The translations under genes and the position numbers were made by a program. This document shows, piece after piece, positions 9,926 to 19,334 of a stretch of DNA of 64,000 nt. Location: assembly GCA_963691655.1 (NCBI GenBank), contig OY829330.1, positions 124,001-188,000 on the forward strand, read 5' to 3'. The notes under the pieces are model-generated. The model searched no databases. It saw only the letters and a list, made by a program, of their open reading frames with translations, and was not told the origin of the DNA. This stretch comes from Toxonevra muliebris. Its lineage: Eukaryota; Arthropoda; Insecta; Diptera; Pallopteridae. The stretch's first letter is position 1. Each line of letters opens with the position of its first letter.

Positions 9926-10206
9926 AAAATTTTGATAAATACTATATTCAGGAATTAGGTAACGAATACGAGCAAAATAATATTAATAGAATTAACAAGT
10001 TAAACAAGAATAGAGATAAAGAATTTAGCCAACTAGAAGATGTTGTTAATAATAGACAGATACCTAAATGCAAACCAAAATACAAAGAGCTTAGAAGTTA
10101 TGATAAAGAAGGCAATTATACAACAGACACATCAAATAATAGAAAAACAAGATACTATGAATCTCAATTAAAACGAAAATACAATTTTCAAAACACTGAA
10201 AATTAA
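9901..10206 (+). pseudogene. pol: Integrase C-terminal tail of copy A pol
   Basis: An Asn/Lys/Glu-rich frame, shifted from the core, runs from RPIDFIIKNFDKYY to FQNTEN and TAA at 10204-10206. It follows the HSTTK pattern that marks the end of the integrase core in Gypsy elements. No env or further ORF follows. Confidence 0.6.
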
Positions 10207-10629
10207 AAAATTTTGACACTAAAAACGAAAAAAAAAATATATTTGTTTATCTTACAATGAAATGATATTACTAAGTTTCCTTTTATTACAATAACAAAAT
10301 AATGAATTTAATGAATATATATAAAAAAAAAAAGAAAATAAAAAAAATTTATGTAACGTATTATTATAATTAAGAGTTCTAAGAGATTGAAATTAAATGT
10401 CAAAGATAAAATTAAAAAAAAAAAAAACAATTTAAAAAATTTAATTTGCAGAGACGCAAATATCTTAAGGATAGAGGAATTATCACAATTGTTATTACAC
10501 CAGTAATTCTGTTGAGTAAAATTAAATTAAAAGATTTAAATTAATTAATAATTAATTAATCATTTGGCATATTGAAAAGAACAATTTTTGTAAATATTTG
10601 CAGAGACGCAAATATCTTAAGGTTGGAGG
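10207..10629 (+). other. 3' untranslated segment with duplicated polypurine-tract region
   Basis: AT-rich, non-coding. The polypurine tract aaggttggagg (10619-10629) abuts the 3' LTR. A 27-bp block, starting atttgcagagacgcaaatat, occurs at 10444-10470 and again at 10596-10622, so a second PPT-like sequence (aaggatagagg) lies 150 bp upstream. Confidence 0.6.
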
Positions 10630-10845
10630 AGTTATATCTGCTTACTCCTTTTATACATTTCTACATACTAAATGTTTTATGTTGGTTATATTCAGCCTAT
10701 CTGGCAACTCTGTTTTGTTTCTTTTCTTTGTACATGTTTCTCTGTTTCGTTTTTATAAATATGTTCGGCAATTGTCGAGTACGTGTGTTTCAGTTTTTGT
10801 TAAGAGTCGAATGAATAAAGACATCAATAAAGATAAAACATAATT
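10630..10845 (+). repeat. 3' LTR of copy A
   Basis: 216 bp, AGTTATATC...CATAATT, preceded by the polypurine tract and followed by atat (10846-10849). The open frames that span it are translations of LTR DNA, not genes. Confidence 0.9.
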
Positions 10846-11460
10846 ATATCTTATTTTCCCTGCTTCTTACAACCATTTGTTTGAGGGTTGCTGAGTTACT
10901 TTCGGCATTTCAAGTAAATTTCGTTGAAATTCTTGTGAAATTCACAATTGATTCTATAGATATTATTCTTGTAAATACGTTTCTCCTATAGAAGTTGTGG
11001 GCGATTATATTTTTCATATTGTTTCAGGATTTGTAAGAATTTACATTTAAAAAATTTGATTCAGAAGGTTTTCACACAATTTCCTGGGTGTGTCCAAATA
11101 AATTTCTCTAAGAAGAAACAAGAAAATGGTTAAGATAGGGAAGACTATACCGCTTTTGAACGGAGTTAATAGTTTCGTATACTATGTTTCAACTTCAAGC
11201 TGAAGTTTTGCACAGCCCGTTCTTTTTCTTGATTGGAACCAGATTAGTGCAAGGAAGTAGCAACATTTTTACTTTTGAAAAAAGCCTATAACTAAGGGCC
11301 ACCCTAACCCACATGTACAACAACGTTTATGCATAAATATAAGTTGCAATAAAAATGAATGCGACGGGGACATCATACTCATACCATTCCTAATCTGTTT
11401 CATTCAAAAATACTTATATATGTAAAGCAGGCATCATTCTTTTCTACGCTTAAAAAAGCG

Positions 11461-11480
11461 CTCCAAAAGGCCTTTTGGAG
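11461..11480. repeat. Perfect 20-bp palindrome, unit A
   Basis: CTCCAAAAGGCCTTTTGGAG is its own reverse complement. In the other units the palindrome is 24 bp (22030-22053, 24741-24764, 33028-33051) because the flanking base differs. Confidence 0.85.
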
Positions 11481-11845
11481 TGTTGACAAGTCAGCTGTGG
11501 GCACTTCCTCTCCGTATGACACACCATTACGTTTTTAACATTGCATGTCATTGGAAAAAAGCACTCCGTTTTACGTCAGCAGTTCATTCGCTTTTTTCCA
11601 CTGCTCTGCTCCATAATATTTTTCTTCTTCTTTTCTAAATGCTTCAAAAGACCTCTCACGAAATCTTTGCATCAGCAGTTTTGCTATTTTAAATTACGAT
11701 GACCTTGTCGATTGCTTTTCTGCAGCAAGTGTTCGTTAACAAAACAAAAAGTGCTAGCCTTATACTCCTCAGGTGAGCTGCTGACAATCGGGCACGTTGG
11801 GACCCTACTAACGCGACACACACCCTCATAATGTATTTTTTTTAT

Positions 11846-11914
11846 TGTGTAAAGGCGATGCAAAATAAGTGTGATTTGCATTTATACTTATGTATTTTGC
11901 ATCGCCTTTACACA
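11846..11914 (+). other. 69-nt hairpin with perfect 22-bp stem, unit A
   Basis: Arms 11846-11867 and 11893-11914 (TGTGTAAAGGCGATGCAAAA and complement) pair without mismatch around a 25-nt loop that can extend the stem by AAGT/ACTT. Copies sit at 22417-22485, 25127-25195 and 33414-33482. Size is that of a pre-miRNA, but a foldback repeat or cruciform is equally possible. Confidence 0.55.
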
Positions 11915-11960
11915 TTGAGTGAAGGAGAGTCGAAGTATACCACATCATTCATGTGGTTAG

Positions 11961-12135
11961 GTATGAGTATGATGCGAACCTCAAACTTAAGGGTGGATAT
12001 GAGGCTCGACAGCATTTAAATAAATATGGATGCATGTGGATGGAAGAATTTTGGGATCATGAGTTGAATATATTCAGTTTGCCAGTACTCATTGCAGATC
12101 TCTATGGCAAAGTCAAATGTGCCCCGGTGTCAAAG
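11961..12135 (+). other. Exon-like frame in the amplified flank, unit A
   Basis: A candidate acceptor (ggttag) precedes a 175-nt frame reading YEYDANLKLKGGYEARQHLN and later YGCMWMEEFWDHELNIFSLP, ending in AAG before gtaccc. The amino-acid sequence is complex, with Trp, Cys, Tyr and His, unlike translated AT-rich DNA, and looks like an exon of a real gene. I do not recognise the family. Units differ at Met/Ile in WMEE/WIEE. Acceptor context is weak in pyrimidines, so exon ends are uncertain. Confidence 0.35.
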
Positions 12136-12761
12136 GTACCCTACTTTACCCTACATAAAGATATATTTATTTTAATATATATTTTTTTAAGCAATACATT
12201 TCATATTTTATTATAACAAAACATACAGGTAAGTGAACAGTTCATAAATTAATAAGCATAAAAAAACAGTGGCTCACAACTTGGGTGGGTTTTTCATTCG
12301 AAGAAAATATTCATATAAAATTTTTATGAAACTGATGTTTAAATACAATAAATTGAATACGATGAAGCATTTGATGGACCCTATCAGACTAGGGAGAAAA
12401 GTGGAAAAAAGTCTTAAAATTAAAAAAATTACCGAAAATGACACAAAAATTCACAGAATAATCAATTAAAATTTTTTCAAATAAATATTATTAAATGTGT
12501 GAACTTTAAAGCTGATTCAATAACACTAGTTCCTAGTGTTTGCGAATGAATTTTTCATGCTGAACACGAATCTGAGGTCAAAATTGCAAATTATGATGGT
12601 GATAGGAATGGTTTAATACATTTTTTGGAACGTATCGATTCGATGGTTCCTATACTTGATTCATTTGATATTATTTATAAACAATTATTGCTAGGACTTA
12701 TAAAAGATAAAATTACTGGTAATGCCAGAAAAACTATACTTATTAATGGAAATTTAAGTAC

Positions 12762-14597
12762 TTGGCCAGAAATAAAAAAGTTTTGATTGAGAGTCATGGT
12801 GAAAGGGATTCGGTTGATGTACTCATTGACAAAATAAGATCGTGTAGTTGTGACTCAACAATAGAAAATTTTTATTATGAGTTAAACAATTATTTGTGTC
12901 GGTTGAATAATGCCTTATATTTTAGTGAAAATAAGGATAACTTTGAAGTTAGTAGCAATGCTAGAATTGCATTACATTCATTTAAACACGGATTGCCAAA
13001 ACCAAAACAACAACAAAAGAGTGGTATAAATACACGACAACAAAATTTGGTACAAACTAGGCAAACGTACAATAATAGTAATCAAACAAGTAGACATAAC
13101 AACAACAATGAACAGTTTTACAATAGCAAAAGTAGACAAAACTACGTTAATAGTGGAGTTGAAGTAGAGCCAATGGAAATAAGTGTCAATCAAACAGGCC
13201 CAAATTTTCGGGAGGACAGCCCAAGGGATTACCCTAACACTCAAATAAAAAAGCTTTGGTGCATTATAGACACGGGCGCAGAGTTTAGTATAGTAAATCC
13301 TCATCTTTGCAATCCTAAATGGAGGGTAAGCAGCCATAACTATACTCTTAAAGTTTTAAATCGTAGTATCTGTACAAATATTAACTATAGTGTACCCCTT
13401 TTCGAAGAATTTAAGAGGCCGAAAAAATTTGTTGAGTTTCTTGAATTTTTATTTCACGAAAGTTTTGATGGAATTATTGGCAACAATATCCTACTTGATT
13501 TGGACATGACCCTTGATTATAAAAATAGAAAATTAATAAGGACAAATACATCACTGCCAATATATTTTAATAAAGATGAAGAGTTATCTGTTGAGAGTTA
13601 TTTACAAAATGAGTCGATACAAATTTTTACATGTGAAGAAGATTTTAATTTAACTAATTTATTTGCTGATCACTTAAACGCTAAGGATGCGAAAGCTTTA
13701 GGCACAATTTTAGATTCAAATAAGGATCTTTTTTATAAAGACGGAGATAATTTATCTTTTGTAAACGTTATACAACACAAAATCCCTACGCGTACAGATG
13801 CACCCATTTATAGTAAACTTTACAGATACCCAGTAATACATAGGGAAGAAGTAGATAGACAAATAAAAGAAATGCTGCATCAGAAAATTATAGTTCCAAG
13901 TACCAGTCCATACAATTCACCCCTATGGGTGGTCCCAAAAAAGATTGATAGTAGCGGCAAGCGTAAATGGAGGGTAGTAATCGACTATCGTAAACTTAAT
14001 GAACAGACTGTTGACGATAAATTTCCAATTCCAAATATGGAAGACATATTTGATAAGTTAGGAAAATGTTTCTATTTCAGCACAATTGATTTGGCAAAAG
14101 AGTTTCATCAGATAGAGGTCCACCCTGATGATAGAGCAAAAACTGCGTTTTCAACCGCAAATGGGCATTTTGAATTTACAAGAATGCCCTTTGGCCTCAA
14201 GACAGCTCCTGCCACATTTCAGAGGCTTATCAATACAGTTTTAAAGGATTACATAAATAAAATTTGTGTTGTTTATTTAGATGATATTTTAATTTTTTCA
14301 ACAAGTTTTCAAGAGCACCTCGATTCTATAAAAAAGATTTTCAATAAGCTACGCGAATATAACTTAAAAATCCAATTCGACAAATGTCATTTCGCGGCGT
14401 TAAGTACAAAATATTTAGGTCATGTTGTATCAGGAGACGGAATAAAACCCGACCCTTTAAAAATTAAAGCTATTGAGTGTATGAAGCCACCGACAAATGA
14501 AAAAGAAATAAGACAGTTCTTAGGTATTACCGGATATTACAGAAAATTTATTAAAGACTATGCAAGCAAGACATTGAACTTGACATTAAGGACATAG
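12762..14597 (+). pseudogene. pol: Fused gag-protease-RT reading frame, unit B (611 codons)
   Basis: Single open frame joining the C-terminal part of Gag to protease (DTGA at residues 170-173) and RT (first Asp near residue 443, YLDD at 505-508). Fusion results from absence of 11 bp that copy A has at the gag/pol border. The Trp codon that is TGA in copy A is intact here. There is no initiator context: the unit begins inside gag and has no LTR promoter, so expression would need an upstream promoter. The frame is lost at LTLRT near 14597, as in copy A. The Gly-to-Glu change beside the first RT Asp is also present. Confidence 0.85.
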
Positions 14598-14728
14598 AAT
14601 ATTTAAATGCATTTAGAAATTTAAAAAAGTTATTGACAAACGAACCAGTGTTGCAACCACCAGATTTTACAAAAAAAATTACTTTGACAACTGACGCCTC
14701 ACAATTTGCGATTGGCTCAGTTTTGAGT
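14598..14728 (+). pseudogene. pol: Truncated RNase H, unit B
   Basis: Only the start of the domain (TDASQFAIGSVLS) survives. At about 14728 the sequence jumps into the interior of the hAT-like element, removing roughly 500 bp including the hAT left end and the remaining RNase H motifs. Confidence 0.8.
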
Positions 14729-15174
14729 TTACGTCAAAATATATAGTTACATCGACTATATATCTATAAAACGACTGTCGTTCAACGAAACCTGTGTCAA
14801 AAAAAAAGTTGGCCGATGGCTGCCATGATTCTGCTTATCTAAAATCAAAGATTGAATCAGCGTATTAATCGATAGTCCTATAGCTGGAACCAGAACGCTC
14901 TAGTTTCCAAATTTTTGATTGATTTAAAAAAATTTGGGATTGGTAAATTTTAATGTAAAAAGCATAAATCTGATCTCAAAACCCTAAAAAATTTAATGGA
15001 TGTGGTTTTATGAAGCCGGAAAAGTTGAATGCCTACAAGTATTTGTTGTTGAATAAACGTTTTATCAATTTTTTTTCTAAATAACTAAATATTTTGTATA
15101 AAAAAATTAAATTCCTAGCTACTCACAGCTAGTTTTTTATCTGGCAAGTATGAACGGAAGTATTTTATTTATTT

Positions 15175-15209
<35 letters not shown>

Positions 15210-16012
15210 AATGAACTTTTTTAAAAGTTGGGGAAATTCCATAAACCATGTGATAAAATGTAGTAACAAAAAACTATTAAGGTGGTAATTAAATTGAAAA
15301 TTAAATTTTTGGGATAGTTTTATTGTACTTATGTTCTTTTAGTTGAGTCTGTATTAGTAAAAGTTTGTATTTTTATCTATCTAGTTTTGAAAATAAGTAT
15401 TTGATATTTGTCATTTTTTTTTAACTTTATCAATTTAAATAAAAAACATTGAGAGATATCACAATGATCCTGGTTCAGACGGAGTAGAACTACTGATGCA
15501 TTGAAGATACGATGAAAATTTAAGCGCAATCAGTTCATTAGTTTTGGAGATATCATGGCAGCCATTTCGAAAAATGCTGTTTTGAGAAAAACTAGTTTCA
15601 AAGTTCAAATATGCATGACAGCCGTATCAGGGCCTGCAAATAAACATCAGTAACTTTCAATCGACTGTGAAAGAATCCCTTTACACATATATTCTAGAGC
15701 GATTTTAGCCAAAGCAATTTTAAATTTTTTTGACGTCCTTGAACGCAAAAAAAAGTGAAGCGCCGGTAATGGAAGCAGTCGGATTCTCTAACAATTTACG
15801 CTTCTTTTCAATACGCTTCAAGTCTTCCTTAAAAAGTAAAAAAGTTTTGAATGCTTCTGCTGCCTCTAATTGCATTAGCTCCAGCAGGTAGTTCGTTAAA
15901 AAAAAGCACTGTTTACTGTTTGTACGGTTGTAAATCTGTGGGTTATTTCAAAAGTAAAAATTCTATTTTCCAAGCAAACGGAGGAAATATAACACAGAAA
16001 TTGTAATGTAAA
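14729..16012. mobile_element. hAT-like element, left remnant (unit B)
   Basis: Corresponds to 7243-8585 of unit A but lacks its left terminus. It continues after the Helitron at 19155-19334, where the right TIR is intact. About 120 bp is replaced by a 29-A run at 15179-15207. Confidence 0.75.
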
Positions 16013-16490
16013 TCTATACTATTAATAATTTAGTAAAGTTTGGATGTATTATTGGGGTAATCTCATGAACTACTGACCCGATTTTAAAATTTTTGCAGTA
16101 TTGTGATCGTGGGGTTCCCCGTTTGAACATAGGCTATATTTTATTTCAATAAAACAATTGGGTGTGGCACCTCCCATACAAAATAAATGCTTGAAGTGGT
16201 ATAACTTAGGAAGTATAAGAGATACATTAAAATTATGTATGAAAGGATTGTAGATCTCATTGTTTGCCACATAAAAGTCAGCGGCGGCTTATTTCTAAAA
16301 TTAATACTTTGTCTGCAAAATGCATTTTTATAGTAAAAATTTCATTTCCCTTGCATTTGTTTTTGCACAAACACAAAAAAGAACAGAATGCGTGAGAGTT
16401 TGAGAGCTTTGTGTTTTATTTTTTTTTTTCATTTGCATGAATGTAACTACATATTAATATAATTTGATCAATTTATTTCATGTTCATGTG

Positions 16491-16575
16491 TGGATCAGTT
16501 GGTAAGAGGGGTAGTTAAAGATATGAATGTAGGAAGGAGTTTTGTTGTGAGGCATGGGTTCGAATCCAACCAGAT
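16491..16575 (+). other. tRNA-like module (Pol III box A/B-like) in the Helitron
   Basis: GATCAGTTGGTAAGAGG at 16493-16509 resembles a tRNA D-arm/box A, and GGTTCGAATCC at 16557-16567 is a perfect box B/T-arm core. The same module, diverged, occurs on the minus strand around 40985-41095, 40722-40830 and 41690-41764 plus 45213-45245. No complete cloverleaf was found, so it is a tRNA-derived promoter-like repeat rather than a tRNA gene. Confidence 0.5.
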
Positions 16576-18098
16576 AAATTTTTTTTTATACAAATTATTT
16601 TTTTTTTATCGACAAAAGTAAATACAAAACTAAATATACAACATGCAAATACACAAAGGGTATAAATAACATAAAAACATTTCATGTTCAAACGATTTTT
16701 AAATAAAATAAAAATTATTCGAATTTGAATATGCATTCAAAAATATTTACACAAAAAGTTTCATTATTTTTGCTGTGGAGATGTCATATCCCATCGAATT
16801 TTTACAAGAGCACGAGGAACTGGTAACACTCAGGTTGCATATGTATAGCTAAATTTTCTTGAGAGGATTGTTATGCAAAGGTTCTACAAACGAAAATTAT
16901 AAGAGTTTGACCGATACAGAAATTATTTCAGTAAATATAGGCTCTGGGGATTGTCATACCCTATCGCACTGATGTCGGTATAACGTTAATAAATGCAATG
17001 CCTTAAACTGTTGTTAAAATGGAAATCAGGCATAAAATGCAATATTATATTTTTATGATTCAGACGCATTACCTGAATATAAAAATATACTGTTTATTAA
17101 TTTTTTCATTGTAAATTCGTTTATATTAATATTTATGATTTATGTATAGCCATATAAATTAAGAAAAAAAAAATAAATTCTGGGATTCTGGGAGTTCATG
17201 CGTGTGTGTTAACGTCCACTATAAATTTTTATATCTTCTTAAGATTTCAAGAAAGAGATTGGGCAAAAAAGGTTCTTAAAAAGAAAAACATTTAGCATGA
17301 CTACAGTAAATGTATTCAAAATTTTCATTCTTTTTTTATTAACTACAATTTAAGTCCATATGAAATGCAAAGTTGTAAATGCGTATAGTTTAGTTAAAAT
17401 ACAATTTGTGTTTAACTATGAAAAAAGGTTGCCTTATTATGTGGGTGTTTTAATTTAAAAAAAAAAATGTGTGTTAAAAAATTGTAAAAAAAAGTTTTCC
17501 CTTGGCTAACATTTAATAAAAACATCAAACTTGCACATTAGCCATCTCGGACATTGCGCTGTTTAAAAATCTGACGTCAAATGCATGTTATATACATATC
17601 CAAGCATAAAAAGAAATTCCAGTGACAATAAAACTTCATTTTAATGTGAAAATCTTACGAACTCCATTCTATTTGTAAATGCTAACGAGATGAATATCAA
17701 ATAAACTATAAGTAGAATAGTTTGAATGACATTTGTATATTTGTCAATCAAACCGGTTTCGTTTTTTCTTCATGTGTATATATGCATATATGAATTTTCG
17801 TATATAAATGTTTGCAGTTTTTCAATGTTTATTTACATCTGGCAATGCTGTTTGGCTGCTGGGAAATGAAAACAGCTGATTACCTCATTTTATTTCGTGA
17901 ATAATTAATGTGTTGCTGAACTTAATTGAAAAATTTATAAATAGTATTCCGATTAATAAGTAACATTGCGATTTTATTGGATCATAAAAGAAACCTTAAA
18001 TAGGAAGGTATTTGCGTTGTAAGTAGGCTCATACCAAATCATAGTTTTTTTTGTAAACAAATGTTGAAATAATTTATTTGTTTATTTCGTTGTTGTAG
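16576..18098. other. Helitron interior without recognisable genes
   Basis: AT-rich DNA with poly-T and poly-A runs and no coding frame that could be recognised. It contains the interior of the non-autonomous Helitron only. Confidence 0.4.
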
Positions 18099-18806
18099 TT
18101 GAGATTATACTCTCAAGTATATGTATACATATTTGTCAATCGTACACCCAACGAATTAATTTCTTATAACGAAAAATGTCAAAAAGAAAACCAGAACTTT
18201 CTAGAAATACATCGACGTCAAGAGTATATAGAGTACGTTGTATCCGAGAGTTTAGCCCAGAGCATTCACAGCGTTTTGAAAATTTTAGACAATATTCATC
18301 TCGAATTCGAGCGAAGAACTGGCCCTGAACGCTTACAAAGACTTAAAAATAATCGAATTCGTAAATTGCAAATTCACACTAAGGAATCCAGTTTTGAACG
18401 TGAGCAGAGGCTTGCTACGCAGATACAAATAACATCTATATCTAGAGCGCAAAGTCGAAATTCTGTCATGGGTAATAGGTCGGCTTTTAGATATAACCCA
18501 AATTTTGAATATTCTCAGCAAAAAAATGTACAAATTGGGGGCATGAATAAGACGTGCTCTAGATGCTTAGCAAAAAAATGGTTTGATGAATCTAATGGTA
18601 TGTGCTGTGCTGCTGGCAAAGTAATTCTCCCTCAAATTCAAGAGCCACCAGAAACAATAAAAAACCTATTGACAGGGGCACATCTGTTATCTTCGCACTT
18701 TCAAAAAAATATTAGAAAGTATAACACCTTATTTCAAATGACGTCATTCGGCGCCAAAGGAATACGCCAGGGTACTTACATGTCTACTTATCATAAAAAA
18801 ATATAA
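18099..18806 (+). pseudogene. Helitron Rep/helicase N-terminal remnant
   Basis: 235-codon open frame. The recognisable part is CSRCLAKKWFDESNGMCCAA then GKVILPQIQEPPETIKNLL and FQKNIRKYNTLFQMTSFGAK. This matches the zinc-finger/N-terminal region that precedes the HUH nuclease in animal Helitron proteins (CxxC, CC, GKV-LP, PP, IR-YN). The frame ends shortly after, with no HUH, helicase or RPA segments, so no active transposase is made. Upstream charged sequence rich in Arg/Gln (RERTGPERLQRLK-like) fits the family's N-terminus. No ATG at the left edge; a splice acceptor-like tgttgtag lies just before 18099. Confidence 0.7.
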
Positions 18807-19154
18807 AAACATTATTTATCATTTATATAGTGTTAAAACTGTAACCAATGAATTATTTAATTATTTTTTATCTATTTAGTTTTATTTCTTTATTTGCTAA
18901 TATATATTTTTTTTATTAGACAAAAACTATCAAAAGAGCAATATAAAAAAAATTTATTTTTGTCAAATGTTAATCCTACCGAACAAATTTAAACTAAAAA
19001 AAATTTATAATAAAATATACCTATTAAAAATATAATTTCGGTGTCTAAAAATAATCTCTAATCAAAGCAAAAGATATTCAAAAAGTTAAATAATTAGATT
19101 AGGTTGGGGCTGCCACGCACCCTATTTTTCCAGACCCGGGCAGAGCCCAGCTAG

Positions 19155-19334
19155 TACTTTATAAAACCACTTCACATTTATTTATTTGTATAAATTCTTA
19201 CTGCCAATCTATATTAAAAATTATTATAAAAAAGTATATTATAATCTTCGGCTTCGGCCAAATACTTCGGCCATTTTTTGCAATTTTAGGCCGAATAGCC
19301 GAAGAACCGAAGCCGAATAATCGGTCGGACACTA
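19155..19334. mobile_element. hAT-like element, right remnant (unit B)
   Basis: Right 180 bp of the hAT-like element resuming after the Helitron, ending ...CGGTCGGACACTA at 19334 and followed by taacattc as in units A and D. Confidence 0.75.

Larger units (their letters stand above)
3319..10845 (+). mobile_element. Gypsy-type LTR retrotransposon, copy A (17.6/297-like, env-less, defective)
   Basis: Both 216-bp LTRs are present (3319-3534, 10630-10845), flanked by ATAT on each side. Order is LTR, primer site, leader, gag, protease, RT, RNase H, integrase, polypurine tract, LTR. Only about 420 bp separates the end of pol (10206) from the 3' LTR, so there is no room for an env gene. The coding region is broken by a mid-gag frame change (4774), a TGA in RT (5979-5981), a frame change near 6600, a 1.78-kb hAT-like insertion (6992-8768), a TGA in the integrase zinc finger (9407-9409) and a frame change near 9900. 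This is the only copy in the array with a 5' LTR. It is therefore the likely founder, though it is not intact. Confidence 0.88.
4583..12582 (+). repeat. Tandem unit A (8.0 kb)
   Basis: First of four direct tandem units. It runs from mid-gag (attgcaaattatg) through pol, hAT-like insert and 3' LTR into 1.74 kb of flanking DNA ending ctgaggtcaaa. Relative to units B-D it lacks about 296 bp of flank at 12500. Confidence 0.88.
10846..12582 (+). repeat. Amplified flank of unit A (host-derived or unknown)
   Basis: Sequence outside the LTR that was co-amplified with the element and recurs at 21417-23447, 24284-26156 and 32415-37193. It holds a 20-24 bp perfect palindrome, a 69-nt hairpin, an exon-like frame (11961-12135) and a small hairpin at 12522-12540. 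No LTR or TIR terminus was found in it, so it looks like ordinary genomic DNA next to the original insertion. Confidence 0.7.
16013..19154 (+). mobile_element. Helitron, 3.14 kb, inside the hAT-like remnant
   Basis: Begins TCTATACTATT and ends with a GGGC-AGA-GCCC hairpin (19138-19148) followed by CTAG (19151-19154). Insertion is between A and T. Removing the element restores gtaatgtaaa|tactttata, exactly the uninterrupted sequence in units A and D. No target duplication, as expected for rolling-circle transposition. Carries a truncated Rep/Hel-type ORF (18099-18806) and a tRNA-like module (16491-16570), so it is probably non-autonomous. Confidence 0.9.

Noticed and set aside
10207..10629. 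Possible env gene between integrase and 3' LTR of the Gypsy-type element
   Set aside because: Only about 420 bp, AT-rich, no signal peptide, furin site or membrane segment.
10572..10843. Overlapping 80-codon frames at each LTR (also 3284-3532, 21143-21414, 32141-32412)
   Set aside because: They are translations across LTR DNA in two frames, identical wherever the LTR is, with no protein motif.
12978..13337. 119-codon minus-strand frame (also 23843-24202, 26552-26911)
   Set aside because: Antisense shadow of the gag/protease frame.
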